DNA of 64,000 nucleotides from assembly GCA_963575745.1 (NCBI GenBank), contig CAUYUJ010014171.1, positions 2,040,831 through 2,104,830 on the forward strand. The letters are read 5' to 3'. The notes beneath the pieces are model-generated. The model was not told the DNA's origin and ran no database searches. It was given only the letters and a program-made list of their open reading frames with translations. Made by a program: the position numbers and the translations under genes. This document shows positions 49,925-60,849 of this stretch, one piece after another (the first letter of the stretch is position 1; every line of letters begins with the position of its first letter). The stretch is from Prorocentrum cordatum. Lineage: Eukaryota; Sar; Dinophyceae; Prorocentrales; Prorocentraceae.

Positions 49925-50400
49925 GGAGCGACTGATTCTGAGTGTGAGTTAATCTGGGTGCGATTGAGCCTGGGTTTGATTGGGTATGCGTGTGAGTAAA
50001 TATGAGCGCGAGTGCGTCTGTGTGCGAGTGGGTATGAGTATGGACGAACCTGAGTGTGAGCCAGTCTGTGATTGAGCGGATCGTAGCATGATGAGTCTGA
50101 GCATGGGTGAGTCTGGGCTTGAGTGGGTCTGAGTGTGAGGAAAAGTGTGCTAATGAATCTGAGTGCGAGTGAGCCGAGTGTGATTGAGTATGGATGCGAG
50201 GCGGTCTGAGTGTGAGTCGGTCTGCGTTTGAGCGGACCGAAGGATGATGAGTCTGAGCAGGAGCGAGTCTGAGTATCAGTGGTTCTGAGCGTGAGTCTGA
50301 GTGTGAGTAAGTTTAAGTATGGATACGAGCGAGTCTAAGTGCGAGTGCGCCTGCGTGTGACTGAGCCTGAGTATGAGTGAGTATGAATGCAGAAGGGTGA
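49925..50400. repeat. Degenerate GAGTCTGAGTGTGAG repeat
   Basis: Words of GAGTGTGAGT/GTCTGAG, irregular period. Same family as 49507-49700 and 52028-52190. Confidence 0.75.
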
Positions 50401-50514
50401 AGGAGAGCGGAGAGCGAAGGAGAGTGAGGCAGAAGCGTTTGAGTAAAACCTAAAGCCTTGGAACATCGAACCTCAATCGTCTGGCCCTGGCTACTCGAGT
50501 TGCCCACGTCCTCC

Positions 50515-50557
50515 TCCTCATCCTCCTCCTCCTCATCATCATCATCATCACCATCAC

Positions 50558-50640
<83 letters not shown>

Positions 50641-50765
50641 CCTTCCTGCTTCTGCTCCTACCGTGTTCATGCTGTCCTCCTTCTCCTCCTCCTCCTCCTC
50701 CTCCTCCTCCTCTTCCTCCTCCTCCTCCTCCTCCTCCTCCTCCTCCTCCTCCTCCTCCTCCTCCT
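50515..50765. repeat. (ATC)n and (TCC)n microsatellites
   Basis: ATC triplets 50536-50640 and TCC triplets 50680-50765, separated by TTCCTGCTTCTGCTCCTACC. Confidence 0.95.
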
Positions 50766-50779
50766 TGGGAGTGCTGAAG

Positions 50780-51085
50780 CCAGCAAATCGCCTGAGACAT
50801 CCTCCCAAAACTGCTCCGAAAACGACAGATGCCCAGCATCATAACGGCCAAACCGCCTGAGACATCCCCGCAAACTGGGCGCGAACGTCCTCCAAATCTG
50901 CTCCGAAAGCGAAACATGTTGGAAGAGAAAAAGGCCAAACCGCCTGAGATATCCCCACGAACATCCCGCGAAAGGGGCCGAGTGAAATACTTCCCCGCCG
51001 CTCCCCTAAGAGTGCTGAAACCAGCGAATCGCCTGAGACATCCTCCAAATCTGCTCCGAAAGCGACACATGTTGGAAGAGAAACT
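50780..51085. repeat. Decayed copies of the 152-bp unit
   Basis: GACATCCTCC.AAA.CTGCTCCGAAA recurs at 50797, about 50888 and 51038 with AAACCGCCTGAGA between. Confidence 0.8.
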
Positions 51086-51089
51086 GCTC

Positions 51090-51239
51090 CTCCTCCTGCC
51101 CCTCCCCGTCCTCCTGCTCCTCCTCTTCCTCCTCCTCCTCCTCCTCCTCCTCCTCCTCTTCCTCCTCCTCCTCCTCCTGCGCCTCCTCCTCCTCCTCCTC
51201 CTCGATTATCAAAAAAGCGGCGCGGCCATCGTCGTTGCG

Positions 51240-51316
<77 letters not shown>

Positions 51317-51347
51317 GCATCATCATCATCATCATCATCATCACCAC

Positions 51348-51399
<52 letters not shown>

Positions 51400-51591
51400 G
51401 CCATCATCATCATCACCATCATCCATCATCATCATCATCATCCCATTCTACTGCTCCTACTCGTGCTCATGCTCGCCTCCTTCTCCTCATCATCGTCCTC
51501 CTCCTCCTCCGCCTACTCCTACTCCTACTCCTCCCCTGCCTCGTCCTCCTCCTCCTCCTCCCCAGTCTCCTCCTCCTCTTCCTCCTCCCCC

Positions 51592-51661
<70 letters not shown>

Positions 51662-51725
51662 CTCCTCTTCCTCCTCCTCCTCCTCCTCTTCCTCCTCCTC
51701 CTCCTCTTCCTCCTGACTCCTCCTC
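51090..51725. repeat. Alternating (TCC)n and (ATC)n microsatellites
   Basis: TCC 51105-51205, ATC 51238-51445, TCC 51500-51590, ATC 51591-51660, TCC 51661-51725. The block GCTCCTAC.CGTG.TCATGCT near 51451 matches one near 50653, so the pair of arrays arose by duplication. Confidence 0.95.
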
Positions 51726-51729
51726 CTCT

Positions 51730-52025
51730 TCCTCCAAATCTGCTCCGAAAACGAAACATGTTGGAAGAGAAAATGACCAAACCGCCTGAGACATCCCCAC
51801 AAAATTCCGCGAACGGGACCCCGTGAAATACCCCCCCGCCGCCCCCCTTAGAGTGCTGAGACGAGCGAATCGCCTGAGACATCCTCCAAATCTGCTCCGA
51901 AAACGAAACATGTTGGATCAGAAAATGGCCAAACCGCCTGAGACATCCCCACAAAATTCCGCGAACGGGACCCCGTGAAATACCCCCCCGCCGCCCCCCT
52001 GAGATTGCTGAGACGAGCGAATCGC
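51730..52025. repeat. Decayed copies of the 152-bp unit
   Basis: Two units at a step of about 155 bp (CTCCAAATCTGCTCCGAAAA at 51732 and 51885). GTGAAATACCCCCCCGCCGC is in both. Confidence 0.85.
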
Positions 52026-52027
52026 CT

Positions 52028-52361
52028 GAGTCTGAGTGATGACTGAGTCTGAGTGATGAGAGAGCATGAGTGAGTCTGAGTGATGAGTGAATCTGAGTGG
52101 TGAGTCTGAGTGATGAGTGGTGTGTCTGAGTGAGGACTGAGTTTGAGTGATGAGTGAGTCTTGATGAGTGAGTCTGAGTGATGAGTGAGTGGGGAATCAA
52201 AAACCCCATCTTGCACGTTTCGTGGCCCCACAGGGAGCCTGAGTGATGGGTGTGGTGTTCTGTCCTGTTTTGTGTCCTTCCGGCGCGGTCCGCCAATAAC
52301 AAGAACCCCATCTTTGGATATGGGGAATAACAAGAACCCCATCTTAGGATATGGGGAATTA
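52028..52361. repeat. GAGTCTGAGTGATGAGT repeat and right edge of the insertion
   Basis: 52028-52190 is a degenerate repeat. Near the edge AACAAGAACCCCATCTT..GGATATGGGGAAT is directly repeated (step about 31 bp). Confidence 0.7.
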
Positions 52362-52365
52362 GCGA

Positions 52366-53290
52366 TTTTTGCAAACTGGGGCTCTCTTGCCATCTTGGCC
52401 CGTCTTGAGGCCCCGACCGGGCGCGTCCTTGGGCCGTCCTGGGCGCACCCTCCTGGGACCGTCTTGGAATCGTCTTGGGCCGTCTTGAGCGCGCCTTGGG
52501 CCGTCCTGGGCCCGTCTGGGGCCGTGTTGGCACCCTCGCGGCGAGGAAGCTCGGAGGCGGGCTCGAGGCCTCTTTGGGGCCATTTTGGAAGCTGTTGGGG
52601 CCTCTGTTGGGGCCTCATTTGGGCTCCATGGGAGCCTCCTGGGGCCTCTTCGGGGGATTCTCGGCGGCCCCTTGGGGCCTCTTGGGGGCCTGTTTGGGCC
52701 TCCTGGCGCCCTCTTGGGGCGGAAGGCTAGGATTTTCGGTCCGTGGTCCCCCTCTTGGCCCTCTCTTGGGCCTGTCTTCGGGCCCTCGTGGGCCGTCTTG
52801 AGCGTCTCTTGGGCCGTCTGAGGGCCCTCTTGGGCTGTCTTGGGGCGCTCTTGGAAACCTCTTGGGCCGTTCTGGGGCGCTCTTGGAGGCCTCTTGGGCC
52901 GTCTTCGAGCGTCGGAAAACGGAAAAGGCGAGAAGGCCAAAATCCTTCCCAAACCGCGTAAACTAATGATTTTGAGGCCCCAAACCGTCCAAAACCTCCT
53001 GAGGCGGTCCCCTCGTCCGCTCCCCTCGCTTCGAAGCAGTTTTTAAGCCCCGTGGCACCTCTTGGGGACCTCTTTGGGGTTCCTGGGGGCCTCTTGGGCC
53101 TCTCTGGGCTCGTCTATCGCGCCCCTTGGGCTGTCTTGGGGCCCCCCAAGGCCTTCTTGGGCGGTCCTCGGGCCGTCTTGGAGCCATCTTGGGCCGCTCT
53201 TCGGGCCATCTTGGGGTCCCGTTGGCCTGTCTTGGGCGCCTCTGGGGCCGTCCTGGGGCCGCCTTGGACCGTCTTGGGGCCCTCTTGGAC
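52366..53290 (+). repeat. Segmental duplication D, copy 2 (phased repeat)
   Basis: Partner of 14440-15330. Similarity resumes at TTTTTGC..CTGGGGCTCTC. Ends at 53290 by joining repeat family B. Confidence 0.85.
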
Positions 53291-53294
53291 CGTC

Positions 53295-53650
53295 CTTCGG
53301 CGGCACATGTGACGGTCACGATTGAGGGCAATGGTTGGGGGCTGTGTGCGGGGGCCACGTTTGGGGGGGCCTGGGGGCTACGCGTGGGGGTGACGTTCGG
53401 GGGCCACGCTTGCTGGGGCGGTAAGGGGCGACCTTCGGAGGCTTTGTGTGTGGGCCGCCTTTGGAGGTCCCGTTTGGGGGCCACGTGTGGGGCCGACGTT
53501 TCAGGGGCCACGTCTGGGAGCCACCCCGGAAAGCAGTCGGGGAGCTCCGGGGGCACTGACCTGGAAGCGTGAAAAGCAATGGGTTCTTGCTAATCGAGCC
53601 GGGCCTGGGCGCATTAGCAAAAACTCAAGTTTTCAGGCACAGTCAGAGTG
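53295..53650. repeat. Dispersed repeat family B, copy 3
   Basis: Homologous to 2675-3010, with a decayed hairpin at about 53583-53625. Confidence 0.75.
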
Positions 53651-53689
53651 AGGGGGCCACGTTTGCGGGCCTCGGTTGGGGGCCGCGCA

Positions 53690-54270
53690 GGGAGGTTTTG
53701 GGGCCATCTTGGGGGTCTCGGGCCGTCTCGGAAGTCATTTTCGGCTCTCTTGGGCGGCATCTGGGGCCCTTCTTGGGGCGTCTTGGGGCCATCTTGGGGG
53801 TCTCGGGCCGTTTTAGAAGTCGCTTTGGGCCCGCTCGGGCGGGATGTGGCGCCCGGTTGGGGCTGACTTGGGGGTCACTTGAAGCTCTGGGCCGTCTGCG
53901 GGCCTTCTTGGGCCGTCTGGGGGCCCTCCTTGGGCCCTCATGGACCGTGCAAGGGCGATCTGGGAAGCCCCCGTGGCCATTCTGGGCCGTTGTAGGCCCG
54001 AAGTGGCGGGAACAAGAAAACCCTCGAAACCTACGCACAAATATTGCCTCTTGGCACCGTCCACGCAATCCTCGGGGGCCATCTCTGAGGCCTTTTTGTG
54101 CCGTCATGGGGCTCCGGTCTGGTCGGCTTCGGCCCTCTTGGGCCTCTGTGAGGCCGTCTTGGGGCGATCTGGGGGTCCTGGAGCAGTCGGCGAGCGCTCG
54201 AAGGGCCTCCTGGGGCCGTCGAGGAGCGCCCCGGAGGCTCTCCGGGTGGCCCGCGGGCTCTCTGGGCGGC
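53690..54270 (+). repeat. Phased T/G-rich repeat field
   Basis: GGTCTCGGGCCGT and TCTTGGG words, with a unique stretch 53990-54080. No gene. Confidence 0.65.
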
Positions 54271-54349
54271 TGCCACTGCTTCTATTTCTCGTACGCGCTT
54301 CGCCTGGTATTGTAGGTTAGACTAGGGCTGACCCGTGGACTACGTCCAC
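54270..54349 (-). pseudogene. PPR relic (short form) with hairpin-CTAG junction
   Basis: Hairpin GTGGAC/GTCCAC (54335-54349) and CTAG (54322-54325), then TC and TAACCTACAATACCAGGCGA. This is the YNTRRSAYEK remnant of a PPR start, followed by KQWQ. As at 4.5 kb the full 105-bp unit is absent. Confidence 0.55.
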
Positions 54350-54379
54350 TTGCGGGGTGAAGCGTGTGGGGGCCTCTGG

Positions 54380-54600
54380 GGCTCGACCCTCGCATCCGGT
54401 GCATGCCTCTGCGCTGTGTTGCTTGCTGCCGCTGTTGCATGTTGTTGGTAATGCTTGCCGCTGCTGCGTGTCGTTTTTGCTTGTGGCTGACAGGTGTTGC
54501 TGGTGGCCACGTCTGCTTCGTGCGTGCTGTTGGCCGCTACCTGCTGCTCTTTGCTGCTACTGCGCGCTGACTCTGTTGTGGCCTGCTTCGTGCTTCGTGC
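54380..54600. repeat. CTG/TTG-rich degenerate tract
   Basis: TTGCTGCCGCTGTTGCATGT-type words. 54600-54910 is unassigned. Confidence 0.6.
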
Positions 54601-54909
54601 TGCCGCCTTCGGGTACCGGGGGCGTTTTGGGCCGCCCCAGAATGATCTTGAGCCATCTCGAGGCTGTATCAGGGCCAAGGCTGGAAATCAAGAGGCATCA
54701 GTGGGCCTTCTTTTCTAATGATGCTCCATGGTGGCTGTGACTGCCCGAGCAGGTTGGAGGATGCGCGCAGGCTGCGCGGGCTGGGAAGAATATCGAGGGT
54801 ACGGCGGAGCATGCCCCCAATGGCCAGCCTGTCCAGAGCACTCTCAGAAAGAACTCCCCGACGGGTCGCCCATTCAGACCGGAGCCTTGGCAAAGGAGGG
54901 GGGCAAATA

Positions 54910-56220
54910 AGAGGCGCATGGGCGCCTTATTTTCCCGGGTGGCCAGCGCGGTCCCAGAGCTCTCTGAGAGAGACCTTCCCTCGGAAGCCTCTTGGAGGCA
55001 GTTATGGGGGTGTCTTGCGGCCTCTCTTGGGGCCAAATTTGGGCATCTTTGGGGGCCTTCTGGGGCGTCTGGGGGGCCTCTTGGGGGCCAGCTGGCGGTT
55101 TCGGGGATCATCCTGGAGCGGAGGGCGCGAACTGTCAGTTCGAACTTCCCCTCGTGGGGCCCTCTTGGGGCCGTCTTGGGCTGTCTGGGAGCTCTCTCGG
55201 GGGCCTCTTGGGCCATCTTGGCGCGATCTTGGGAGCCCCGGGGCTGGCTTGGAGCGTGAAGACACCGACAAGGCGAGAACGCTGAAACCCTTCAACAGCC
55301 CAAAGGAAACCAATGATTTTGGCCTCTCGAGGCCCGTCTTCCGACACTGTGAGGCCTTCTGGGGCGTCTGGGGGGCCTCTTAGAGGCCAGCTGGCGGTTT
55401 CTGGGATCATCCTGGAGCGGAGGGCGCGACATGTGACTTCGAGTTCCCCCTCGTGGGGCTCTCTTGGGGTTGTCTTGGGCCGTCTTTGCGGCCTCTTGGG
55501 CCGTCTTTGGGCCCTTCTGGGCTGCCTGGGAGCTCTCTGCTGGGCCTCTTGGCTCGTCTTGGCGCGATCTTTGGGTGCCCTGGGGCCGGCTCGCCGAAAC
55601 CCTTCAAGAACCATGGGGAAATCAATGATCTTGGCCTCTCGGGGCCCTTCTTGGGGGGCCTCTTTGAGTCCTCTTGGGACGTCTTCCGGCACTTTGGGGC
55701 CTTCTTGGGCGTCTGGGGGGCCTCTTGGGGGCTAGCTGGCGGTTTCTGGGATCATCCTGGAGCGGAGGGCGCGACATTCGACTTCGAGCTCCCCGTCATG
55801 GGGCCCTCTTGGGGTTGTCTTGGGCCGTCCTGGGATCTTCTTGGGCCGACTTGCGGCCCTCTTGGGCTGTCTGGGAGCTCTCTCAGGGGGCCTCTTGGAC
55901 TCTTGGGCCATCTTGGCGCGATCTTGGGTGCCCTGGGGCTGGCCGGCTTGGAGCGTGGGGACTCCGAGAGAGCAAACACGCTGAAACCCTTCCAAAACTT
56001 CAGGGGAATCAATGATCTTGGCCTCCCGGGGCCTTTCTTGGAGACCTCTTGGGCCGTCTGCTGGCACTGTGGGGCCATCTGAAAGCCATATTGGCGACCT
56101 CGTGGACCGTCCAGGGGCGTCTCGCGCCATCTTGGGCCGTCTTGGGGCCCTCAAAAGCCGTCCTGGAGGCCCTCCCGGGGCCGGCCAAGGCCCGTTTTGC
56201 GTCATTGGATCCCCTGCCCT
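54910..56220 (+). repeat. Phased repeat with three tandem units of about 300-350 bp
   Basis: GGCGGTTTC.GGGATCATCC followed by TGGAGCGGAGGGCGCGA recurs at 55092, 55393 and 55739. Each block ends in an A-rich AACCCTTC..AATCAATGAT spacer. Minus frames across it are open but are periodic by-products. Confidence 0.8.
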
Positions 56221-56221
56221 T

Positions 56222-56249
56222 CCAGGGCTGACCCGTGGACTATGTCCGC
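56222..56249 (-). other. Hairpin-CTGG junction without PPR
   Basis: GTGGAC/GTCCGC (56235-56249, one mismatch) and CTGG (56222-56225) on the minus strand, but followed by AA rather than T. Degenerate junction. Confidence 0.35.
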
Positions 56250-56329
56250 GAAATCTGCACGAGCTGGCATGTGTTGGTGGACATGCTGCCGAAAGGCTGA
56301 CACGATGACGTGGGGCTCGAACTTCGCAC

Positions 56330-56460
56330 TTTGGGCGAAAAATAAAAAATACACCAAACATGCTCAAACATAGCAAAATAATGCTCGAAAAATCGTCCCC
56401 AGACTATCTGTTTACCATTTTGAATAGTTATCCTGTAGAGGGACAGGCCTGGCTTAATCC
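56330..56460. repeat. AT-rich segment related to the 24.3-kb MITE-like element
   Basis: GCGAAAAATAAAAAATACAC, then CAAACATAG and ATCGTCCCCAGACTAT, resembling 24280-24345. Terminal repeats are not evident. Confidence 0.4.
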
Positions 56461-56489
56461 TAGATTTATTGTTGCATTGAAGGCCCTTG

Positions 56490-56610
56490 TGGGCCCCTCT
56501 GTGAGGCCCTTATTGCCGCCGAGAGGCGCGCAGACAGGTTCTGGGGGATCGCCGCGGAGGCTTGCAGGGCGCTCCCGGGGGAGCCCAGGGATGGCTCCAA
56601 GAGGACCTCA
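56490..56610. repeat. Dispersed repeat, third copy
   Basis: Related to 20510-20590 and 20940-21010. Confidence 0.55.
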
Positions 56611-56627
56611 ATTTGAACAAGGATTTG

Positions 56628-56804
56628 CGAGGCGGGGATTTGTCCATACCCACCGCCTGGGAACCGACGTCCTGGTGCCCCAGCGGGCGGTGGACATGGA
56701 TGTATTTCGGCCCCCTGGGGGCCCGAACATGTCCATATCCACCGCCTGCCGAGGCTCCGAAAAGTGACCCTCCAGGCGGTGGTCATGTATCAATTCCCGC
56801 CTCG
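56628..56804. mobile_element. Inverted-repeat (MITE-like) element
   Basis: About 177 bp. The first 33 bp (CGAGGCGGGGATTTGTCCAT and onward to CCGCCTGG) and the last 33 bp are inverted copies with several mismatches. An inner inverted pair GGCGGTGGACATGGATGT / ACATGTCCATATCCACCGCC also exists. No coding. Confidence 0.4.
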
Positions 56805-56827
56805 GAGAATTCAACAAGAAACACCGC

Positions 56828-56925
56828 GAGGAGGAGGAGGAGGAGGAGGAGGAGGAAGAGGAGGAAGAGGAGGAGGAGGAGGAAGAGGAGGAGGAGGAGG
56901 AGGAGGAGGAGGAGGAGGAGGAGGT
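56828..56925. repeat. (GGA)n microsatellite
   Basis: About 32 GGA triplets with GAA breaks. Confidence 0.95.
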
Positions 56926-56979
56926 CTGTTTTGCTGCATTTGTTCGTGAAGGGCGAAGCTCACTGGGGCGGTGTCGGGC

Positions 56980-57635
56980 GCGCCGGGCCCCGGCTCTTGG
57001 AGGCAGTCTTGGGGCCTCTCGGATCCTCTCCGGTGGCTGGTCGAGGGCCTCTTGGGTCCTCTTTTGGGGCCTCTTCGGGGCCTTTTGGGATTCTCTTGGG
57101 CCGCCGGGGCTCCTCTTGGGGCCGTCCTGGGGCCGTCTTGGGAGCCTCTCGGGCCGTCGTGGGCTGTCGGTGGGCCGTCTTGGGCCCCTCTTCGGGCCCT
57201 CTTGGGGTCCTCTGGGGCCGTCTTGGGCGCTTCTTCGGCCGTCCTGGGGTGTCTTGGGCTATCTTGGGGCCCTCTTGGGGGCCTCTGGGGCCGTCTTGGG
57301 GCCATCCTGAAAGCTTTGAGGGCCGCCTCGGACGCCGATAAAACGACGAAAACGACAATGCTAAAGTTGTCAGTTCTTCCGAGGGTTTCGGACGACTTTT
57401 GCTCCTTGGGGCCCTCGTGGGGGTCCTCGTGGAGTACTCTTGGAAAGTCTTGGGGGCCTCTTGGACCGTCTTGCAGCTATCTTGGGCGTCGGGAGCTGCC
57501 TGGGGAGAGTCTGGGACCGCCTTCAGGCGCTCCTGTGGGGCTCTCTTTTGGATGTCTTGGAGCGCCTTCGGACGCCTTCAGGCGGCCCGGGGCCGCCCTG
57601 GAGGCCCGCCGGGGCGCAGGAGGAGCTTTTGAGAC
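56980..57635 (+). repeat. Phased T/G-rich repeat field
   Basis: Similar along its length to 21120-21760. Regular 10-11 bp steps at 57130-57300. Confidence 0.8.
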
Positions 57636-57639
57636 AGCG

Positions 57640-57812
57640 TGCTTCTCGCACGCGCGCGTGCTTCTCGCGCGCGCGCGCGAGGGATCACGTCGGGCTTCAG
57701 CTTCGCCTTCCGCATCTCGCTGAGCAGCGCCAGCGCCCGCTGCCACTGCTCGCCGTTCCCGCACGCGCTGATCCCAGCGTTGTAGTTAACCAGCGTGTAC
57801 CCGTGGAGCAAA
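57640..57812 (-). pseudogene. PPR unit (long form), junction CTGG, hairpin weak
   Basis: CTGG (57790-57793) then NYNAGISACGNGEQWQRALA, LLSEMRKAKLKPDVI: a full unit. It is followed by PRARAREARARARS from an alternating CGCG run (57640-57685). The usual hairpin is reduced (GTGGA..TCCGC with mismatch). No start codon. Confidence 0.7.
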
Positions 57813-57829
57813 TCCGCAGGTGCCCTGGC

Positions 57830-58290
57830 AAAGAAACGCGGCGAGGCCAGCTCTGGGCCATCTTGGGTCGTCTTGGGCGCCTCTTGGACCGTTTTGGGGC
57901 TTTCCCTTAGCTGCCTTGCAACTCTCTTGGGCTGCCTCGCAGCCTTGCAGGAGGTTCTGAGAGCACCGCGGGGAGCTCGAAAATTGCCCCAAGAGGGGCT
58001 CGAGAGGGCCCGAAGATGACGCCAAAAGGGCCCCAAGAAAGCACCCGACGGACGCTACAACAGGGGGTGCGTTGTAGCATCCGTTGGGGGGCCTCTTAGG
58101 GCTCTCTGGGAGCGCTCCTGGGGCCGCCTTGGGATGCACCTGGGGCTCTATGGGCCATCTCTGGGCCATCTTGGGTCGTCTTGGGCCGCTTGGGCCGTCT
58201 TGGGCCGTCTTGGGATTGTCCTGGGGGGCCTCGTGGGCAGGCTTGGAACGATCTTGGGGGCTGTCGGGCTGTCGTGGGCGCTGAGGGCCC
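57830..58290 (+). repeat. Phased repeat with a GACGGACGCT hairpin
   Basis: 58043-58089 pairs CCCGACGGACGCTACAAC with GTTGTAGCATCCGTTGGG (two mismatches), a relative of 23801-23848. The rest is decayed phased repeat; around 57960-58040 the complementary orientation is on the plus strand. Confidence 0.65.
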
Positions 58291-58311
58291 CAAAGTTTCG
58301 TCTTTCAAAAA

Positions 58312-58495
58312 AGAAATCAGAAGATTTTGAGATCCCTGTTGAATGTATGTATTATTGTTATGTTTCTTCTTCTTCTGGTTCTTCCGACTCTGATTATTAC
58401 TACTATTATTAATTTTCGTATTCTTCTGTCTATCTCTCTCTCTATATATATATATACACATCTTAGCAACATAAAGAACACCTCTTTTTTTTCAC
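58312..58495. other. AT-rich island
   Basis: About 184 bp strikingly AT-rich against the GC-rich surroundings, with TTCTTCTTCTTCTGG, TATTACTACTATTATTA and (TA)n. Begins CAAAAAAGAAATC and ends CTTTTTTTT. No gene. May be an inserted sequence. Confidence 0.5.
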
Positions 58496-58499
58496 CGAG

Positions 58500-58740
58500 A
58501 TGCCCTGCTGGGAGTGCTCTTGCAGTGCTCTTGGAGCGCTCTGGGGGCCTTTTGGAAGGCTTTTCGGCCGTCTGGAGGCCGACTTGGGCATCTTGGGGCC
58601 CTCGAGGCCGTCTGGACGCCACCTCGGGCCATCTTGAGGCCATCCTCGGCCATATTGGATGCATCTTCGGCGAACTTGGAAGCTAGTGGACTCGCTTGGG
58701 CCGTCTGGGAGGCGCGGGCCCGCCCGACGGGCCCTCCTGG
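58500..58740 (+). repeat. Phased T/G-rich repeat, short
   Basis: TCTTGG/TCTGGA words at helical steps. Confidence 0.6.
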
Positions 58741-58759
58741 CGCCCCCCACCCCCTGGCT

Positions 58760-58840
58760 TTGCCACGATCGGCACCCTCCACGCGCTGCTTCCGGCATCG
58801 GTATTAGAGGATACCAGGGTGAACCCGTGGATCAACAGCC
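58760..58840 (-). pseudogene. PPR start relic, junction CTGG
   Basis: The minus strand has CCACGGGTTCACCCTGG-T (58814-58830), then SSNTDAGSSAWRV, a poor but aligned PPR start. Confidence 0.35.
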
Positions 58841-59410
58841 ATGGCGGGCACCTGGATCCCACGCCTCGATCACGGTGGGCCAAGGCTTGAGAGTGTCCAG
58901 CGGTTCACCTCAGAGATCCACGGACTCGTACTGGACACTGGCACGTGCATACCGCGTTTGGGCAAGGGGCTCGGGAGGCTACTTTGGGACCGGTGCAAGG
59001 ACGACTGCCAGGGGAGCCCACACGGGCGCCGAAAGGGAGAGCAAGATCGGGACCGCCCTGCAAGCTAACCCAAATGCTGCGGCAGGAGCGGGAACAAGGA
59101 GAATTGGGACCCCTGAAAAGGTATGAACTGGTGTCCCGCAAACATCAGGGATGGAACTGGGAGCATGGATTTCACAGCCGATCCTGGGAGCCCCCGAGCA
59201 AAGCTCGAGGAGGCCCACCGCGAAAGACACGGAACGAACACGAGGCACCCTCACACAAACATGCCTTCGTGACATACCTCTGCGCTTTTTAAAAAGCGTT
59301 CACGTGACAGTGCTGAGACGCTCCTGGGGCCTTCCTGTTGTCACTATTGGGCACTCCAGAGGCCTTGAAGCGAAGGAAAGGTACAGCTCCGATAACACAT
59401 TTTAGAGCAC
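58841..59410. other. Unassigned unique sequence
   Basis: Normal complexity, no recognised frame. Contains the perfect 16-bp palindrome CGCTTTTTAAAAAGCG at 59283-59298. Confidence 0.4.
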
Positions 59411-59534
59411 AGTTGCTCTTCGGCGCTTTCGGTCCCCCAAGGGCGTCCAGAAGCCCCTCCTGGGATCTCGCCAGGGCAGCGGAGAGGAGGCGATGGCTTG
59501 TCTCAGCCTGACAAGCTCCCCCTCTCTCGAGGAC

Positions 59535-59665
59535 ACCACCCCTTGGCAAAATACGACAGGATCGCACTCCCGTGGTCCCAATCCTCTGTAGAATGCGACA
59601 AGTTCGCGCCCCCGAGGCTACAACACTTAGTAAAATACTGCAGGTTCGCGCTGTCCGCAGACAAA
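59535..59665. repeat. Tandem repeat of about 41-43 bp, three copies
   Basis: AAAATACGACAGGATCGC, AGAATGCGACAAGTTCGC and AAAATACTGCAGGTTCGC mark three degenerate units. Confidence 0.65.
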
Positions 59666-59689
59666 CGCACACAACAAGTCCGAGCAGGC

Positions 59690-59880
59690 CCCAGAGGACG
59701 GCCCCACGACGGCACTCTCGGACACCCACCATACGGCCAAGGAGGGCCCCAGGACGGCCCACGAGAGCCCCAAGATGACAATAAGAGGGCCCCAGGACTG
59801 CCCCACGGGGACCCCCAAGACTGCCTCACAGGCAGCCACGACAGCCCCAAGACGGCCCAAACGAGTTCCATGAGAGCTCC
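59690..59880 (-). repeat. Phased repeat in reverse orientation
   Basis: CCCCAAGACGGCCCA-type words on the plus strand, the complement of the usual orientation. Confidence 0.65.
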
Positions 59881-59934
59881 TCCACTGGGTGAAGACGAAA
59901 GGTGTCACACATAAGAGTTTCCTTCTTCCTCTTT

Positions 59935-60620
<686 letters not shown>

Positions 60621-60734
60621 GTCTCTTCTTCCCTCGAACAATCGCCACCCGAAAGACTGGGCTGGCTTGATGGCGGGACTTGCCGCAGGCAGCTGGATCC
60701 CACACAAAACTGGGCGCGACTCAGCGCAACGCCA

Positions 60735-60815
60735 CACACATCTCGCTGAACAGAGAAAGTGTCCACTGCCACTGCCCGCTCATCTCGCACGCGCTGATCC
60801 CAGCTCCGTAGCTGA
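60735..60815 (-). pseudogene. PPR unit fragment without junction hairpin
   Basis: The minus strand reads SYGAGISACEMSGQWQWTLS, LFSEM: about 25 residues in the correct register. The upstream sequence (minus) is TGATTCTGACGTTCAGC, without the GGGTCAGCC-CTAG block. Confidence 0.6.
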
Positions 60816-60849
60816 ACGTCAGAATCAATTACGAACTCACAGACTATCC

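Larger units (their letters stand above)
47865..52361. mobile_element. 4.5-kb repeat-rich insertion splitting a duplicated block
   Basis: At 13.0-15.3 kb blocks C and D are contiguous; here they are separated by this segment. AATTA occurs at both edges (47860-47864 and 52357-52361), a possible 5-bp target duplication. Near the edges CCCCATAT (47878) and ATATGGGG (52349) are inverted. No protein frame is recognised inside. The content is minisatellites and microsatellites described separately. Could be a non-autonomous element or a translocated repeat block. Confidence 0.5.

Noticed and set aside
54650-54665. Second spliced-leader-like match (TCTTGAGCCATC)
   Set aside because: Only eight or nine bases match the leader on the minus strand; expected by chance.
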